Assembly: GCF_046736345.1 (NCBI RefSeq)
Contig: NZ_CP157210.1
Coordinates: 2,108,001-2,172,000, forward strand
Direction: 5' to 3'
DNA from: Hyphococcus formosus
Lineage (GTDB): Bacteria > Pseudomonadota > Alphaproteobacteria > Caulobacterales > Parvularculaceae
DNA length: 64,000 bases
Shown: positions 35,536-43,384 of the stretch, piece after piece
Position numbering within the stretch: position 1 is the first letter of the stretch
How the letters are laid out: every line of letters begins with the position of its first letter
The notes under the pieces: generated by a model
Told to the model about the DNA's origin: nothing
What the model saw: the letters and a program-made list of their open reading frames with translations, nothing else
Database searches by the model: none
Translations under genes and position numbers: made by a program

Positions 35536-35712
35536 ATGGCCCGTAAGGAAGATCAAAAAGACACGGACGACGACCTCATATTGAGAAACATGCTGGACCT
35601 CGCGACAACGCTTTGCGAAGGCGAGGACGCATTTCTATCCGGCCAGTATGATTATCTCAGACAAAGGATTGATGCACTCATTGAAATAAGGCGCGCGCGA
35701 TATGCCAACTAA
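35536..35712 (+). CDS. Small acidic/basic hypothetical protein of 58 residues
   Basis: The ATG has a perfect GGGAGGA site. The 58 codons read MARKEDQKDTDDDLILRN at the start, then a hydrophobic-amphipathic middle and a basic end IEIRRARYAN. Its stop overlaps the following SDR ATG (35702) by 11 bases, arguing for real translation within the operon. I recognise no family. It has no signal peptide or clear membrane helix, and it contains one Cys. It might be a small accessory subunit for the neighbouring ligase or SDR, which is speculative. Confidence 0.6.
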   Translation: MARKEDQKDTDDDLILRNMLDLATTLCEGEDAFLSGQYDYLRQRIDALIEIRRARYAN

Positions 35713-36496
35713 ACCAAAAAACAAACAGAAAATCGACTCTCGTTTTCGGCTTGACGGACGCGTGGCGGCCATAGTTGGCGGGGGCGGTGACATCGGCGCG
35801 GCCGCGGCTTGCGCCATTACCGACGCTGGCGGCTCAGTCGCCTTAATCGGTAGGAACATCGACCGCTTAAACGAATCCGCCGCCGCCGTAGAGCAATTCG
35901 GCGCGGAACCATTAATCATCAAGGCGGATGCACGAAATCAGAACGAAATTCGTGCGGCATGTAATGACGTGATCGATACTTTTGGAAAAGTCGATATTCT
36001 TTTTAACAATGCGGGCATCACTTCTCCAAAGACGATATTTGATCTTGAACCTGATGAATGGAACAACATCATCGAGACCAATATAAACGGTGCCTATAAT
36101 GCGATCCGATTTTTTGGACAGGAAATGATCAAAAATAAATATGGCCGCATAATCAATATGGGTTCGATTCTCTCTGGTCGGGGGATGGCGACACGATCCG
36201 CCTATTGCGCCAGTAAGGCCGCCCTCGCCAATCTTGGATCGGCAACCGCATTCGAGCTCGGCGAACACGGCATCACCGTCAACACCATCGGTGCATCGGT
36301 GATCGTGACAAATCTGAATCGCGATTTGATTACCGCACAGCCGGAACTTTATTCGCAGATCATCAAACGGACGGCACTCGGCCGCTTAGGTCAGCTCGAG
36401 GATGTAACTGGCACACTTGTCTTTCTTGCTTCGGATGCTGCGCGTTACATCACTGGCCAAACGATATATGTCGATGGCGGTTACACCGCCGGTTAA
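35702..36496 (+). CDS. SDR-family oxidoreductase
   Basis: This is a 264-residue classical SDR with a glycine motif GGGGDIGAAAA (first residues slightly atypical, GGG in place of TGG), NNAGIT, the catalytic MGSILSGRG followed by YCASK, and a C-terminal ITGQTIYVDGGYTAG. The start overlaps the end of the 58-residue ORF. It is probably an alcohol or hydroxyacyl-CoA dehydrogenase for the pathway. It is followed 20 bases later by a second SDR of the same length but different sequence (tandem, not recent duplicates). Confidence 0.88.
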   Translation: MPTKPKNKQKIDSRFRLDGRVAAIVGGGGDIGAAAACAITDAGGSVALIGRNIDRLNESAAAVEQFGAEPLIIKADARNQNEIRAACNDVIDTFGKVDILFNNAGITSPKTIFDLEPDEWNNIIETNINGAYNAIRFFGQEMIKNKYGRIINMGSILSGRGMATRSAYCASKAALANLGSATAFELGEHGITVNTIGASVIVTNLNRDLITAQPELYSQIIKRTALGRLGQLEDVTGTLVFLASDAARYITGQTIYVDGGYTAG

Positions 36497-36516
36497 TCAC
36501 TAAACGGAATATTTGA

Positions 36517-37305
36517 ATGACCCAATCAACACCGCTTGCAACGCTCTTTGATCTTTCCGGAAAGACAGCGCTCATCACCGGGGGATCACGAGGCATTGGC
36601 TTTCAGATGGGTGAAGCACTGGGCGAGTTCGGGGCCCGGCTGATCATAACCGCACGAAAAGAGGATGAACTCAAAGAAGCCGTAGCGAAATTTGCGGAAC
36701 AAGGGATCGAGGCCCGTGCAATTTCAGCCGACCTTGGCAAAAACGGCGAAGTCGACCGTGTAATGGAAGACATCGAAAAGAATGACGATCGCGTCGATAT
36801 TCTTATCAACAATGCCGGGACTTCTTGGGGCGCTCACACAGAAGATCATCCACCCGAAGCATGGGACAAGCTTGTTGCATTGAATATGACTGCGCCTTTC
36901 CTTTTGGCGCAGGCTGTCGCCAAGCGCTGGATGCTAACGCAAAAGCATGGCCGCATTATCAATGTCGCGTCTGTTGAAGGGCTGCAGGGGCACCATCCTA
37001 GAATGATCGGCACCATCGCCTATAATACCACTAAGGGCGGACTAATTAATTTCACGCGCGCCCTCGCCGCAGAATGGGCCCAGCATGGCATCAATGTGAA
37101 CGCGATTGCACCGGGATACTTCCCATCGAAATTAACCGGCTATGTCATTTCAAAATTCGAAAAAGAACTCGTGAACGATACGCCGCGCGGCAAGCTCGGC
37201 GATGAAACCGACCTGAAAGGCGCGGCGTTGCTGCTTGCGTCTGGCGCAAGTGCCCATATCACCGGACAAATTCTGGTGGTCGATGGCGGTGCATCCGTAA
37301 TTTAG
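36517..37305 (+). CDS. SDR-family oxidoreductase (gluconate 5-dehydrogenase-like)
   Basis: This is a 262-residue SDR with TGGSRGIGFQMGEALGEFGA for cofactor binding and Arg after the second strand (ITARKEDE), suggesting NADP use. It also has NNAGTSWG, the catalytic VASVEGLQG...YNTTKGG, and a terminal ITGQILVVDGG. It ends the second catabolic run; a possible hairpin terminator lies 44 bases downstream. It resembles gluconate/2-deoxygluconate dehydrogenases but in this setting more likely acts on a CoA-linked or alicyclic alcohol. Confidence 0.87.
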   Translation: MTQSTPLATLFDLSGKTALITGGSRGIGFQMGEALGEFGARLIITARKEDELKEAVAKFAEQGIEARAISADLGKNGEVDRVMEDIEKNDDRVDILINNAGTSWGAHTEDHPPEAWDKLVALNMTAPFLLAQAVAKRWMLTQKHGRIINVASVEGLQGHHPRMIGTIAYNTTKGGLINFTRALAAEWAQHGINVNAIAPGYFPSKLTGYVISKFEKELVNDTPRGKLGDETDLKGAALLLASGASAHITGQILVVDGGASVI

Positions 37306-37348
37306 CGCCCGCCCATCATATAGAAAACAACTCACGATCGTCCTAACG

Positions 37349-37379
37349 CCGGCTTACTCAATCGAGTGGCCGGTATTTT
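37349..37379 (+). terminator. Probable terminator at the end of the catabolic run
   Basis: CCGGC and GCCGG (37349-37373) form an outer stem. An inner ACTC/GAGT stem closes an AATC loop, with a small internal loop between the stems. TATTTTCT follows. The internal loop makes this weaker than the other terminators in the window. Confidence 0.5.
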
Positions 37380-37510
37380 CTGTTCTGGGCAAATGGCGTC
37401 CAAAGCCTAAATTTCTCCCCGAAAAACAATGCCCTATCACGGGAACGAAGGGATATTCGCGGAAAAATCAGTCATTCCGGATGGCAGGCGCATAATCAAG
37501 ATTGACTTTT

Positions 37511-37529
37511 CTTATAAATCCTTTATAAG
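37511..37529. promoter_or_regulatory. Perfect 19-base palindrome upstream of the flavin reductase gene
   Basis: CTTATAAATCCTTTATAAG is a perfect 8+3+8 inverted repeat, 25 bases before the first possible start codon. Related repeats lie at 17559-17573 and 22459-22474. The position so close to the gene suggests a repressor site, overlapping the likely -10 region. Confidence 0.5.
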
Positions 37530-37553
37530 ATTAGAGCATGAAAGATACACGGA

Positions 37554-38477
37554 ATGCTGGCTGAAAAAATGAGTATCACGGACCCTAAAAAACTACGCAG
37601 CGCCCTCGGTAAATTCGCAACTGGTGTCACCATCGTCACCACGATCTCGCCCGACGGCGAACCGGTTGGCGTTACGGCGAACAGCTTTAGCTCCGTTTCG
37701 CTTAATCCCCCGCTCGTTCTTTGGTCGCTAAGCAAGTCCGCCTATTCGTTGGAGGCGTTTAGCGAGTCCGGTCATTTTGCTATCCATGTGTTGACCCAAG
37801 ACCAGTCAGCGCTTTCGAATAAATTTGCTCGTTCCGGTGAGAATAAATTCGATGACACCGACTGGCGCGCTGGCACATTAGGATCACCAGTCTTTCCGCA
37901 ATATGCAGTTCGTTTTGAATGTAAGACCCGTCATCAATATGATGGTGGTGATCATTTCATTTTCGTCGGCGAAGTAATTTCGTTTGACGAGCAGAACCTG
38001 CCGCCGCTCGTATTCCACGATGGAAAATACGCAGGCACAACGCAACTTGAAAAACTTGCGAATGGCGCAGCAAACAATCAAGCGATCACGAATAAGTTCG
38101 TCCTGCGCCTACTCGCGGAGAGCGAATTTCTTACGGCACCACTTGCCTCGAAAAAGCTGAGCGATTGGGACCTTTCCGGCGAGGAATTCATCTTGCTCGC
38201 TGCGGTAAAACTTGGCGGCATAAAGACGCTTTCAGCGCTCCAGAAGGAAATGAATGAGCTTGGTTTCGTCTTCGACGACGAGCTTATCAATGCGCTTGTG
38301 TCAAAACAGAAGATCCGACTGCTGGATCAGGAAAATGACCGCGAAATCGTTCTGAGCCAGGACGCAATAGCTGCAATTCTTGATATTAGCGAACAAACCG
38401 CCTCCCCCACGCAACGTCGTCACTTGCGGATTGCGCGTGCTGATGATCGTCACATTGAAAATCGTCAGCACGCGTAA
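37554..38477 (+). CDS. Flavin reductase (HpaC/HsaB-like) with a long C-terminal extension
   Basis: Of 307 residues, the first 165 form a flavin reductase-like split barrel: LRSALGKFATGVTIVTT, VTANSFSSVSLNPPLVLWSL, and GDHFIFVGEVISF. This is the small component that supplies reduced flavin to two-component monooxygenases, as HsaB does in steroid ring A degradation. The remaining 140 residues include a stretch with winged-helix character (EEFILLAAVKLGGIKTLSALQ to KIRLLDQENDREIVLSQDAI) not found in plain reductases. No oxygenase gene is adjacent. The ATG at 37554 or 37569 could be the start; neither has a strong ribosome-binding site. Confidence 0.83.
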   Translation: MLAEKMSITDPKKLRSALGKFATGVTIVTTISPDGEPVGVTANSFSSVSLNPPLVLWSLSKSAYSLEAFSESGHFAIHVLTQDQSALSNKFARSGENKFDDTDWRAGTLGSPVFPQYAVRFECKTRHQYDGGDHFIFVGEVISFDEQNLPPLVFHDGKYAGTTQLEKLANGAANNQAITNKFVLRLLAESEFLTAPLASKKLSDWDLSGEEFILLAAVKLGGIKTLSALQKEMNELGFVFDDELINALVSKQKIRLLDQENDREIVLSQDAIAAILDISEQTASPTQRRHLRIARADDRHIENRQHA

Positions 38478-38562
38478 ATGTTTCCTGATCAGCAGCAGCG
38501 TTGAAAATCACCCTGCCGCAGGTCGAACGCCGATTTAACAGCGCGTGAAGCGCCCAAGACCT

Positions 38563-40932
38563 ATGGTTGAGATTTTGATCAAGAAGATATTCCCGCTCAT
38601 TGCCGGCCTAATAATATTCGCCATCGGTATTGCTCAGGTGCTCCCCGGCGCTGTTTTATTACAATTAGGGGGCACGCCCTATTACATTTTTGCGGGCATC
38701 ATTTCCATTGCGGCGGGCGTTCTTATGTTCATGCGCCAGCGCGAAGGCATTGCGCTCTTTGCGGTACTGGTGTTGGCGAGCAATTGGTGGGCCTATACCG
38801 AAATCGCCTTTTCCGGTTTCGACTATTTCACACGCATCGCCTTTGTTTTTTCCGCGCTCTTGGCATTAACAATCGCGCAAGCACCGTTCAACAAACTGTT
38901 CAGTGACACAAGACACTATAGGACGCTCGTGCATTACTTGCCCGTGACGACGCTCGGCATCACCGCAATATTGTGTGCCTACGCCATAGTGTCATCGATA
39001 CCGGCCCAAAAGTACCATGACGGCGACCTACCGCCCCCGGTCATTCAGGAAACAGCCGATTACGAAGATTGGACTGACTATGGCGGGTCATTGGCCGGTC
39101 AGCGCTTTAGCGGACTGACGCAGATATCACCTCAAAATATCAAAAAGCTAAAGCTTGCCTGGTCCTACCGGACAGGGGCACAAGACGGCCTTGGCGCGCG
39201 TAGCCGCTTTACCGCGACGCCAATAAAAATCGACAATTCATTATTCGCTTGCACGCCCAATAATGTGGTCTTTGCGCTTGATGCAGGAACCGGCGCTGAG
39301 CTTTGGCGCTATGACCCAGCGCCGAAACTTGAAAAAGCATTCTCTTTGGTATGTCGAGGCGTCTCCATCCATCAATCCGGCGGGACTGAGTTTTGCGCTG
39401 ATCGCATTCTGTTCGGCACTGTCGATGCGCGCCTCATTGCTCTTGACGCGAAAACTGGAAATCGGTGTACTGATTTTGGTCAGAGCGGCGAAATTGATCT
39501 TCGTGTTGACCCTGAAAGCCCCTATGCGCTCTATTATTACCCTTCATCGCCGCCAACAGTCATTGGCGATATCGCGATAATTGGCGGTTACATCCTTGAT
39601 AATCAGACCGACCAAGCGCCCACCGGTCTGGTCCGTGCCTTTGATGTTAAAACCGGCGCGCTACGCTGGACCTGGGATGCTGGCCGCAGCATCGCAAAAA
39701 CGCTCCCTATCGACGACACACCCACGCCGGGCAATCCTAATGCTTGGGCCGTTTTTAGCGCCGATCCGCAACTTGGATTGGTGTATGTCCCGACCGGGAA
39801 CAGCGCCCACGACATCTACGGCGGACAACGCACAACTGCGGCGGAGAAATTCTCAACCTCAATTGTCGCGCTCGACGCGGCGAACGGAAACGTCGTCTGG
39901 AATTTTCAAGCCGTGCATCATGATGTGTGGGACTATGATATGCCGGCGCAGCCGCCGCTACTTGACGTGACCGTGGATGGTGTGAAAACACCGGCCCTTA
40001 TCGCACCGACAAAAGCTGGCGAGATTTTTCTACTCGACCGGCGAACCGGTGTTCCCTTGTCGGACGTCACGGAAAAGCCCGTCCCGCAAGGGGGCGTTTC
40101 TGGCGAGCGACTTTCCCCGACCCAGCCACACACGGCCGAATTGCCGAGCTTTGGCCCTCCTGATTTGACCGAAACATCTATGTGGGGTGCTACGCCGTTT
40201 GACGCCATTGCGTGCCGAACCAAGTTTCTACGCGCCCGATATGATGGACGCTTCACCCCACCCTCCTTAGGCGGATCGATCGCCTATCCGGGGACAATCG
40301 GTGCATTGAACTGGGGCAGCGTTTCTGTTGATCCCCATCGAGAGATCATGGTCGTGAATACGTCCTGGATGCCGTCGATGTTGACATTGGTTCCGCGCGA
40401 CGAAGCTGACGCGCTTGGCGCGGTGCCAATTTTTCCGGACAAGAGCAAACCCATCATCGATAAGGATGGCGGCATATTAATGGCGCAAGCCGGTGCCGAT
40501 TACGCCGTGAAATTTCAGATTGCCATTTTATCGCCGCTGGGCTTCCCATGCCATGCACCGCCTTGGGGCATGTTATCGGCGGTCGATCTGAAAACCAAAA
40601 AACGTCTTTGGTCGCGGCCGATTGGCACGACCGCGGATACCGCCCCATTCGGATTGTCGCTGCCCCTCGGCATATTCAATATCGGCGGCTCAGTTACTAC
40701 CGCAAGCGGTCTCGTTTTCATTGGCGCAACAACGGATGGATATTTTCGTGCATTTGATTTGGCCAGTGGCAAAATTTTATGGGCATACAAACTACCTGCT
40801 GGCGGGCAGGCAACGCCGATGACCTATCAGGCCGACAATGGCAAACAATACGTCGTCATTGCTGCCGGTGGACATGGTTCTTTGAGTACGAAACGGGGTG
40901 ATTACATACTCGCTTTCGCGATCGAAGAGTGA
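38563..40932 (+). CDS. Membrane-bound PQQ-dependent dehydrogenase (glucose/quinate dehydrogenase type)
   Basis: This protein of about 789 residues has five N-terminal membrane helices in the first 150 residues, followed by the eight-bladed PQQ propeller. Propeller repeats are visible (ALDAGTGAELWRYDPA, AFDVKTGALRWTWDAG, ALDAANGNVVWNFQ, AFDLASGKILWAYKLPAGGQATPMTY), with the DYGGSLAGQRFSGLTQI opening and HHDVWDYDMPAQPP, the family's metal/PQQ signature. It oxidises a sugar or alicyclic alcohol in the periplasm and passes electrons to ubiquinone. The start could also be GTG at 38545. PQQ biosynthesis genes are not in this window. The substrate might be an alcohol of the degradation pathway or a sugar. 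Confidence 0.9.
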   Translation: MVEILIKKIFPLIAGLIIFAIGIAQVLPGAVLLQLGGTPYYIFAGIISIAAGVLMFMRQREGIALFAVLVLASNWWAYTEIAFSGFDYFTRIAFVFSALLALTIAQAPFNKLFSDTRHYRTLVHYLPVTTLGITAILCAYAIVSSIPAQKYHDGDLPPPVIQETADYEDWTDYGGSLAGQRFSGLTQISPQNIKKLKLAWSYRTGAQDGLGARSRFTATPIKIDNSLFACTPNNVVFALDAGTGAELWRYDPAPKLEKAFSLVCRGVSIHQSGGTEFCADRILFGTVDARLIALDAKTGNRCTDFGQSGEIDLRVDPESPYALYYYPSSPPTVIGDIAIIGGYILDNQTDQAPTGLVRAFDVKTGALRWTWDAGRSIAKTLPIDDTPTPGNPNAWAVFSADPQLGLVYVPTGNSAHDIYGGQRTTAAEKFSTSIVALDAANGNVVWNFQAVHHDVWDYDMPAQPPLLDVTVDGVKTPALIAPTKAGEIFLLDRRTGVPLSDVTEKPVPQGGVSGERLSPTQPHTAELPSFGPPDLTETSMWGATPFDAIACRTKFLRARYDGRFTPPSLGGSIAYPGTIGALNWGSVSVDPHREIMVVNTSWMPSMLTLVPRDEADALGAVPIFPDKSKPIIDKDGGILMAQAGADYAVKFQIAILSPLGFPCHAPPWGMLSAVDLKTKKRLWSRPIGTTADTAPFGLSLPLGIFNIGGSVTTASGLVFIGATTDGYFRAFDLASGKILWAYKLPAGGQATPMTYQADNGKQYVVIAAGGHGSLSTKRGDYILAFAIEE

Positions 40933-40979
40933 ATTTGAAAAGCATTGAAAAAATAATTTAGGCATATGGGAGAGACATT

Positions 40980-42170
40980 TTGAAAATGGATTGGAACTCG
41001 GCTTTCGCAACGCAGATGAACCGCGTAATGGCTTCGGAAATTCGCGAACGCGCAAAAACAATTGATCTTTCAGCCGTAATCCAGCTTGGCGGCGGGCTGC
41101 CAGACCGGGCAATATTACCGCATCCGCTCGTTCAATCCGTATGCGATACGATACTGAAAACTGATGGTGAGGCAGCGCTACAATACGCGCCGAGTGAAGG
41201 CTATGGCCCCCTACGGGAATGGCTGGCGGCGTATGTTACCAAAACGGAATTTCCGTGCTCGCCCGATAATATCCTGATTACGAATGGCTCCCAACAAGCG
41301 CTTGACCTGATTGGCCGCGTATTTCTTGATGTCGGCGATCAGGTTGTTCTTGATGCCCCGACATTTATTGGTGCAATCCGCGCATTTGACCTTACCGGTG
41401 CGGACTATGCGGATATTGGCTCTGATTTTAATCAGCCGAATGAAGATAGCTTGAAAAATTCCAGCCTCGGGTATTTTCAGGCCGATTTTTCGAACCCCGG
41501 CGGTACATGTTATTCCGAAAAGGAACGGACATTATTGAGCGATCTTGTTAATCGCTATTCCCTACCGATTATCGAAGATGCGTGTTACACCCCGCTTCGG
41601 TATGAAGGTGAACCCCTGCCATCTATTCAGGCAATAAACGTCGCGCAAAATGGCGGTATCGATAATTCGCTTGTCTTCCGCACCGGAACATTTTCAAAAA
41701 CCATCGCGCCCTCACTTCGTGTTGGCTGGATTATCGGGCCTAAAGAAGCCATCCGAAAAATTACGCTGGTGAAACAGGCTTGCGATCTATCCACCGGAAA
41801 ATTGGCGCAGATGATCGCCCAATCCATCGCAAGCCAGCATTTTGACTCTCAATGTGAAAAAGCAGTCGCGACCTATAAGCCTCGATGCGCCGCAATGTTA
41901 AAGGCATTGCGAGAACACATGCCCGATGGTGTCAGCTGGACCAAACCAGAAGGTGGTTTTTACATCTGGCTGACCCTGCCGGACCTTATAGACAGCAAGG
42001 ACCTCGCCAACCGATCCTTGACCGAAGCGCAGGTGTCGATCATTTCCGGCCATGCATTCTTTCCCGGTGACGGGGGCGCAAAATATGCGCGGTTGAGCTT
42101 CTCGCTTGAGCCCGAAGAGAAAGGCACCGAAGCGATTAAACGATTAAGCGCACTTATTCGCTCAATGTAA
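40980..42170 (+). CDS. PLP-dependent aminotransferase (2-aminoadipate/MocR-like class I/II)
   Basis: This 396-residue aminotransferase starts at TTG (GGGAGAG seven bases before) or at ATG two codons later. Motifs are LGGGLPDRAILPHPL, LQYAPSEGYGPLREWLA, LITNGSQQALDLIGR, the ring Asp in IIEDACYTPLRY, and the PLP Lys in RTGTFSKTIAPSLRVGWI. The C-terminal Arg lies in YARLSFSLEPEE. It belongs to the multi-substrate 2-aminoadipate (LysN/AAT) group. It has no N-terminal GntR domain. It ends 23 bases before the convergent sulfotransferase gene. The amino donor and acceptor are unknown; it could feed the adjacent NRPS. Confidence 0.87.
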   Translation: MKMDWNSAFATQMNRVMASEIRERAKTIDLSAVIQLGGGLPDRAILPHPLVQSVCDTILKTDGEAALQYAPSEGYGPLREWLAAYVTKTEFPCSPDNILITNGSQQALDLIGRVFLDVGDQVVLDAPTFIGAIRAFDLTGADYADIGSDFNQPNEDSLKNSSLGYFQADFSNPGGTCYSEKERTLLSDLVNRYSLPIIEDACYTPLRYEGEPLPSIQAINVAQNGGIDNSLVFRTGTFSKTIAPSLRVGWIIGPKEAIRKITLVKQACDLSTGKLAQMIAQSIASQHFDSQCEKAVATYKPRCAAMLKALREHMPDGVSWTKPEGGFYIWLTLPDLIDSKDLANRSLTEAQVSIISGHAFFPGDGGAKYARLSFSLEPEEKGTEAIKRLSALIRSM

Positions 42171-42193
42171 GGGACATTTCCGATGCACAGTGA

Positions 42194-43372
42194 TCAATGG
42201 GATAGTTGGTCACGATAGGTCGATAGGTAATCGGAAAATGCTTTCTTTATCTCAGAGTCGGTGATCCCAAAATCTGATGCCGCGTAATGATGCGCCCCAT
42301 GCTTCCCCTGTCGGTTCTCGGTCAGATAGTCCGATATCTTCTGGTCGAGATCATTCGGCCAATCCAGATGATAACGTTCATAAATCGATCGAACGACCAG
42401 ATGCGGATCACGAAGTAAGTCAGGGTAAAATACATCCTGCACCGAACCAGGGTCCGCAGCCTTGTTGGCTAAATTCCGGCGCATCACTTCACTTTGCATC
42501 TTAATATGAAAGCGCGCTGTTTCTGCGGCATTCACCTCAGCCGTTTTGGTATGAAGAGATAGCGCTAAACTCGTCATGCTCGGAATAACGTCTACCGGGT
42601 CGCGATGGGTCTGCACGATCATGGCGTTTGGAATATATTTTCGTAACAAATCCGTATTCGGTGTATGGACCGGTGATTTGAGAACCAGCCGCCGATCAAG
42701 ATCGAGACTTTGAAACAGCGGCAGGAAGGACGCGTATTCTTGATAGGCGCGCGCTTCGTCTTGCGACATCAACCAATCGATATAGCCGTAAAATGGCCCA
42801 AAGCCCCACCACGCATAGGAAAGAAAAGATTGCGCCATCACGGCGGTATCTTCTTCCGGCGTATCGGCAAACATCGCATGTTTCTTCACGAGGTCCGGTG
42901 ACGCGGCCGACAATAGTGCGAGACTGAATTGCGCGCGCCGACGGCGCAGCTTTTTCGGTTGCCATGCAAAGGGGTAAAAAACCTCATAGGCCGCAACGCC
43001 GCGATGATTAGGGTCAAGCGACAAAAGCCTGTGCAGTAGTGTTGTCCCCGAGCGCGGCTGGCCCGTAACGATAAGAGGCGCATGAAGCGGTGTCTCGAAG
43101 AACTGTTTTTGCGTGCTTTGGCCTTGCACCCAGATAAGGCGATTAACGAGCTGTCGGGTAATTGTGAGGCGCATAACCCAACTGCCAAACGGGGTCAGTC
43201 TAGCGTCGTGATTTGCGGAATCGACAAGCGCCTTCAACCCGTCAAGAAAACGCATATCGCCAAAATCATCAAGCTTTGATCGGCGTCTGGCAATAGACAG
43301 CAATTGATCGGCGTTGAGTTCACGCACTGAACCATGTTTATTATAGGTTTTGATCAGTGTCGGAACAATCAT
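42194..43372 (-). CDS. Sulfotransferase family protein (PAPS-dependent)
   Basis: This 392-residue protein has the PAPS 5'-phosphosulfate loop VTGQPRSGTTLLHRLLSL and the 3'-phosphate region LVLKSPVHTPNTDLLRKYIPNAMIVQTHRDPVDVIPS. It belongs to the broad bacterial Sulfotransfer_3 type, which moves sulfate from PAPS to alcohols, phenols or lipid headgroups. The gene begins 12 bases after the stop codon of the one-module NRPS, so the pair is an operon and sulfation may tailor the peptide product. No signal peptide is visible; it is cytoplasmic. Confidence 0.87.
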   Translation of the reverse strand: MIVPTLIKTYNKHGSVRELNADQLLSIARRRSKLDDFGDMRFLDGLKALVDSANHDARLTPFGSWVMRLTITRQLVNRLIWVQGQSTQKQFFETPLHAPLIVTGQPRSGTTLLHRLLSLDPNHRGVAAYEVFYPFAWQPKKLRRRRAQFSLALLSAASPDLVKKHAMFADTPEEDTAVMAQSFLSYAWWGFGPFYGYIDWLMSQDEARAYQEYASFLPLFQSLDLDRRLVLKSPVHTPNTDLLRKYIPNAMIVQTHRDPVDVIPSMTSLALSLHTKTAEVNAAETARFHIKMQSEVMRRNLANKAADPGSVQDVFYPDLLRDPHLVVRSIYERYHLDWPNDLDQKISDYLTENRQGKHGAHHYAASDFGITDSEIKKAFSDYLSTYRDQLSH

Positions 43373-43384
43373 GGATTTATTCGG

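Noticed and set aside
37554..38477. Assignment as hsaB of steroid ring A degradation
   Set aside because: The reductase domain is shared by many two-component oxygenases, the partner HsaA is absent here, and the tail is unusual.
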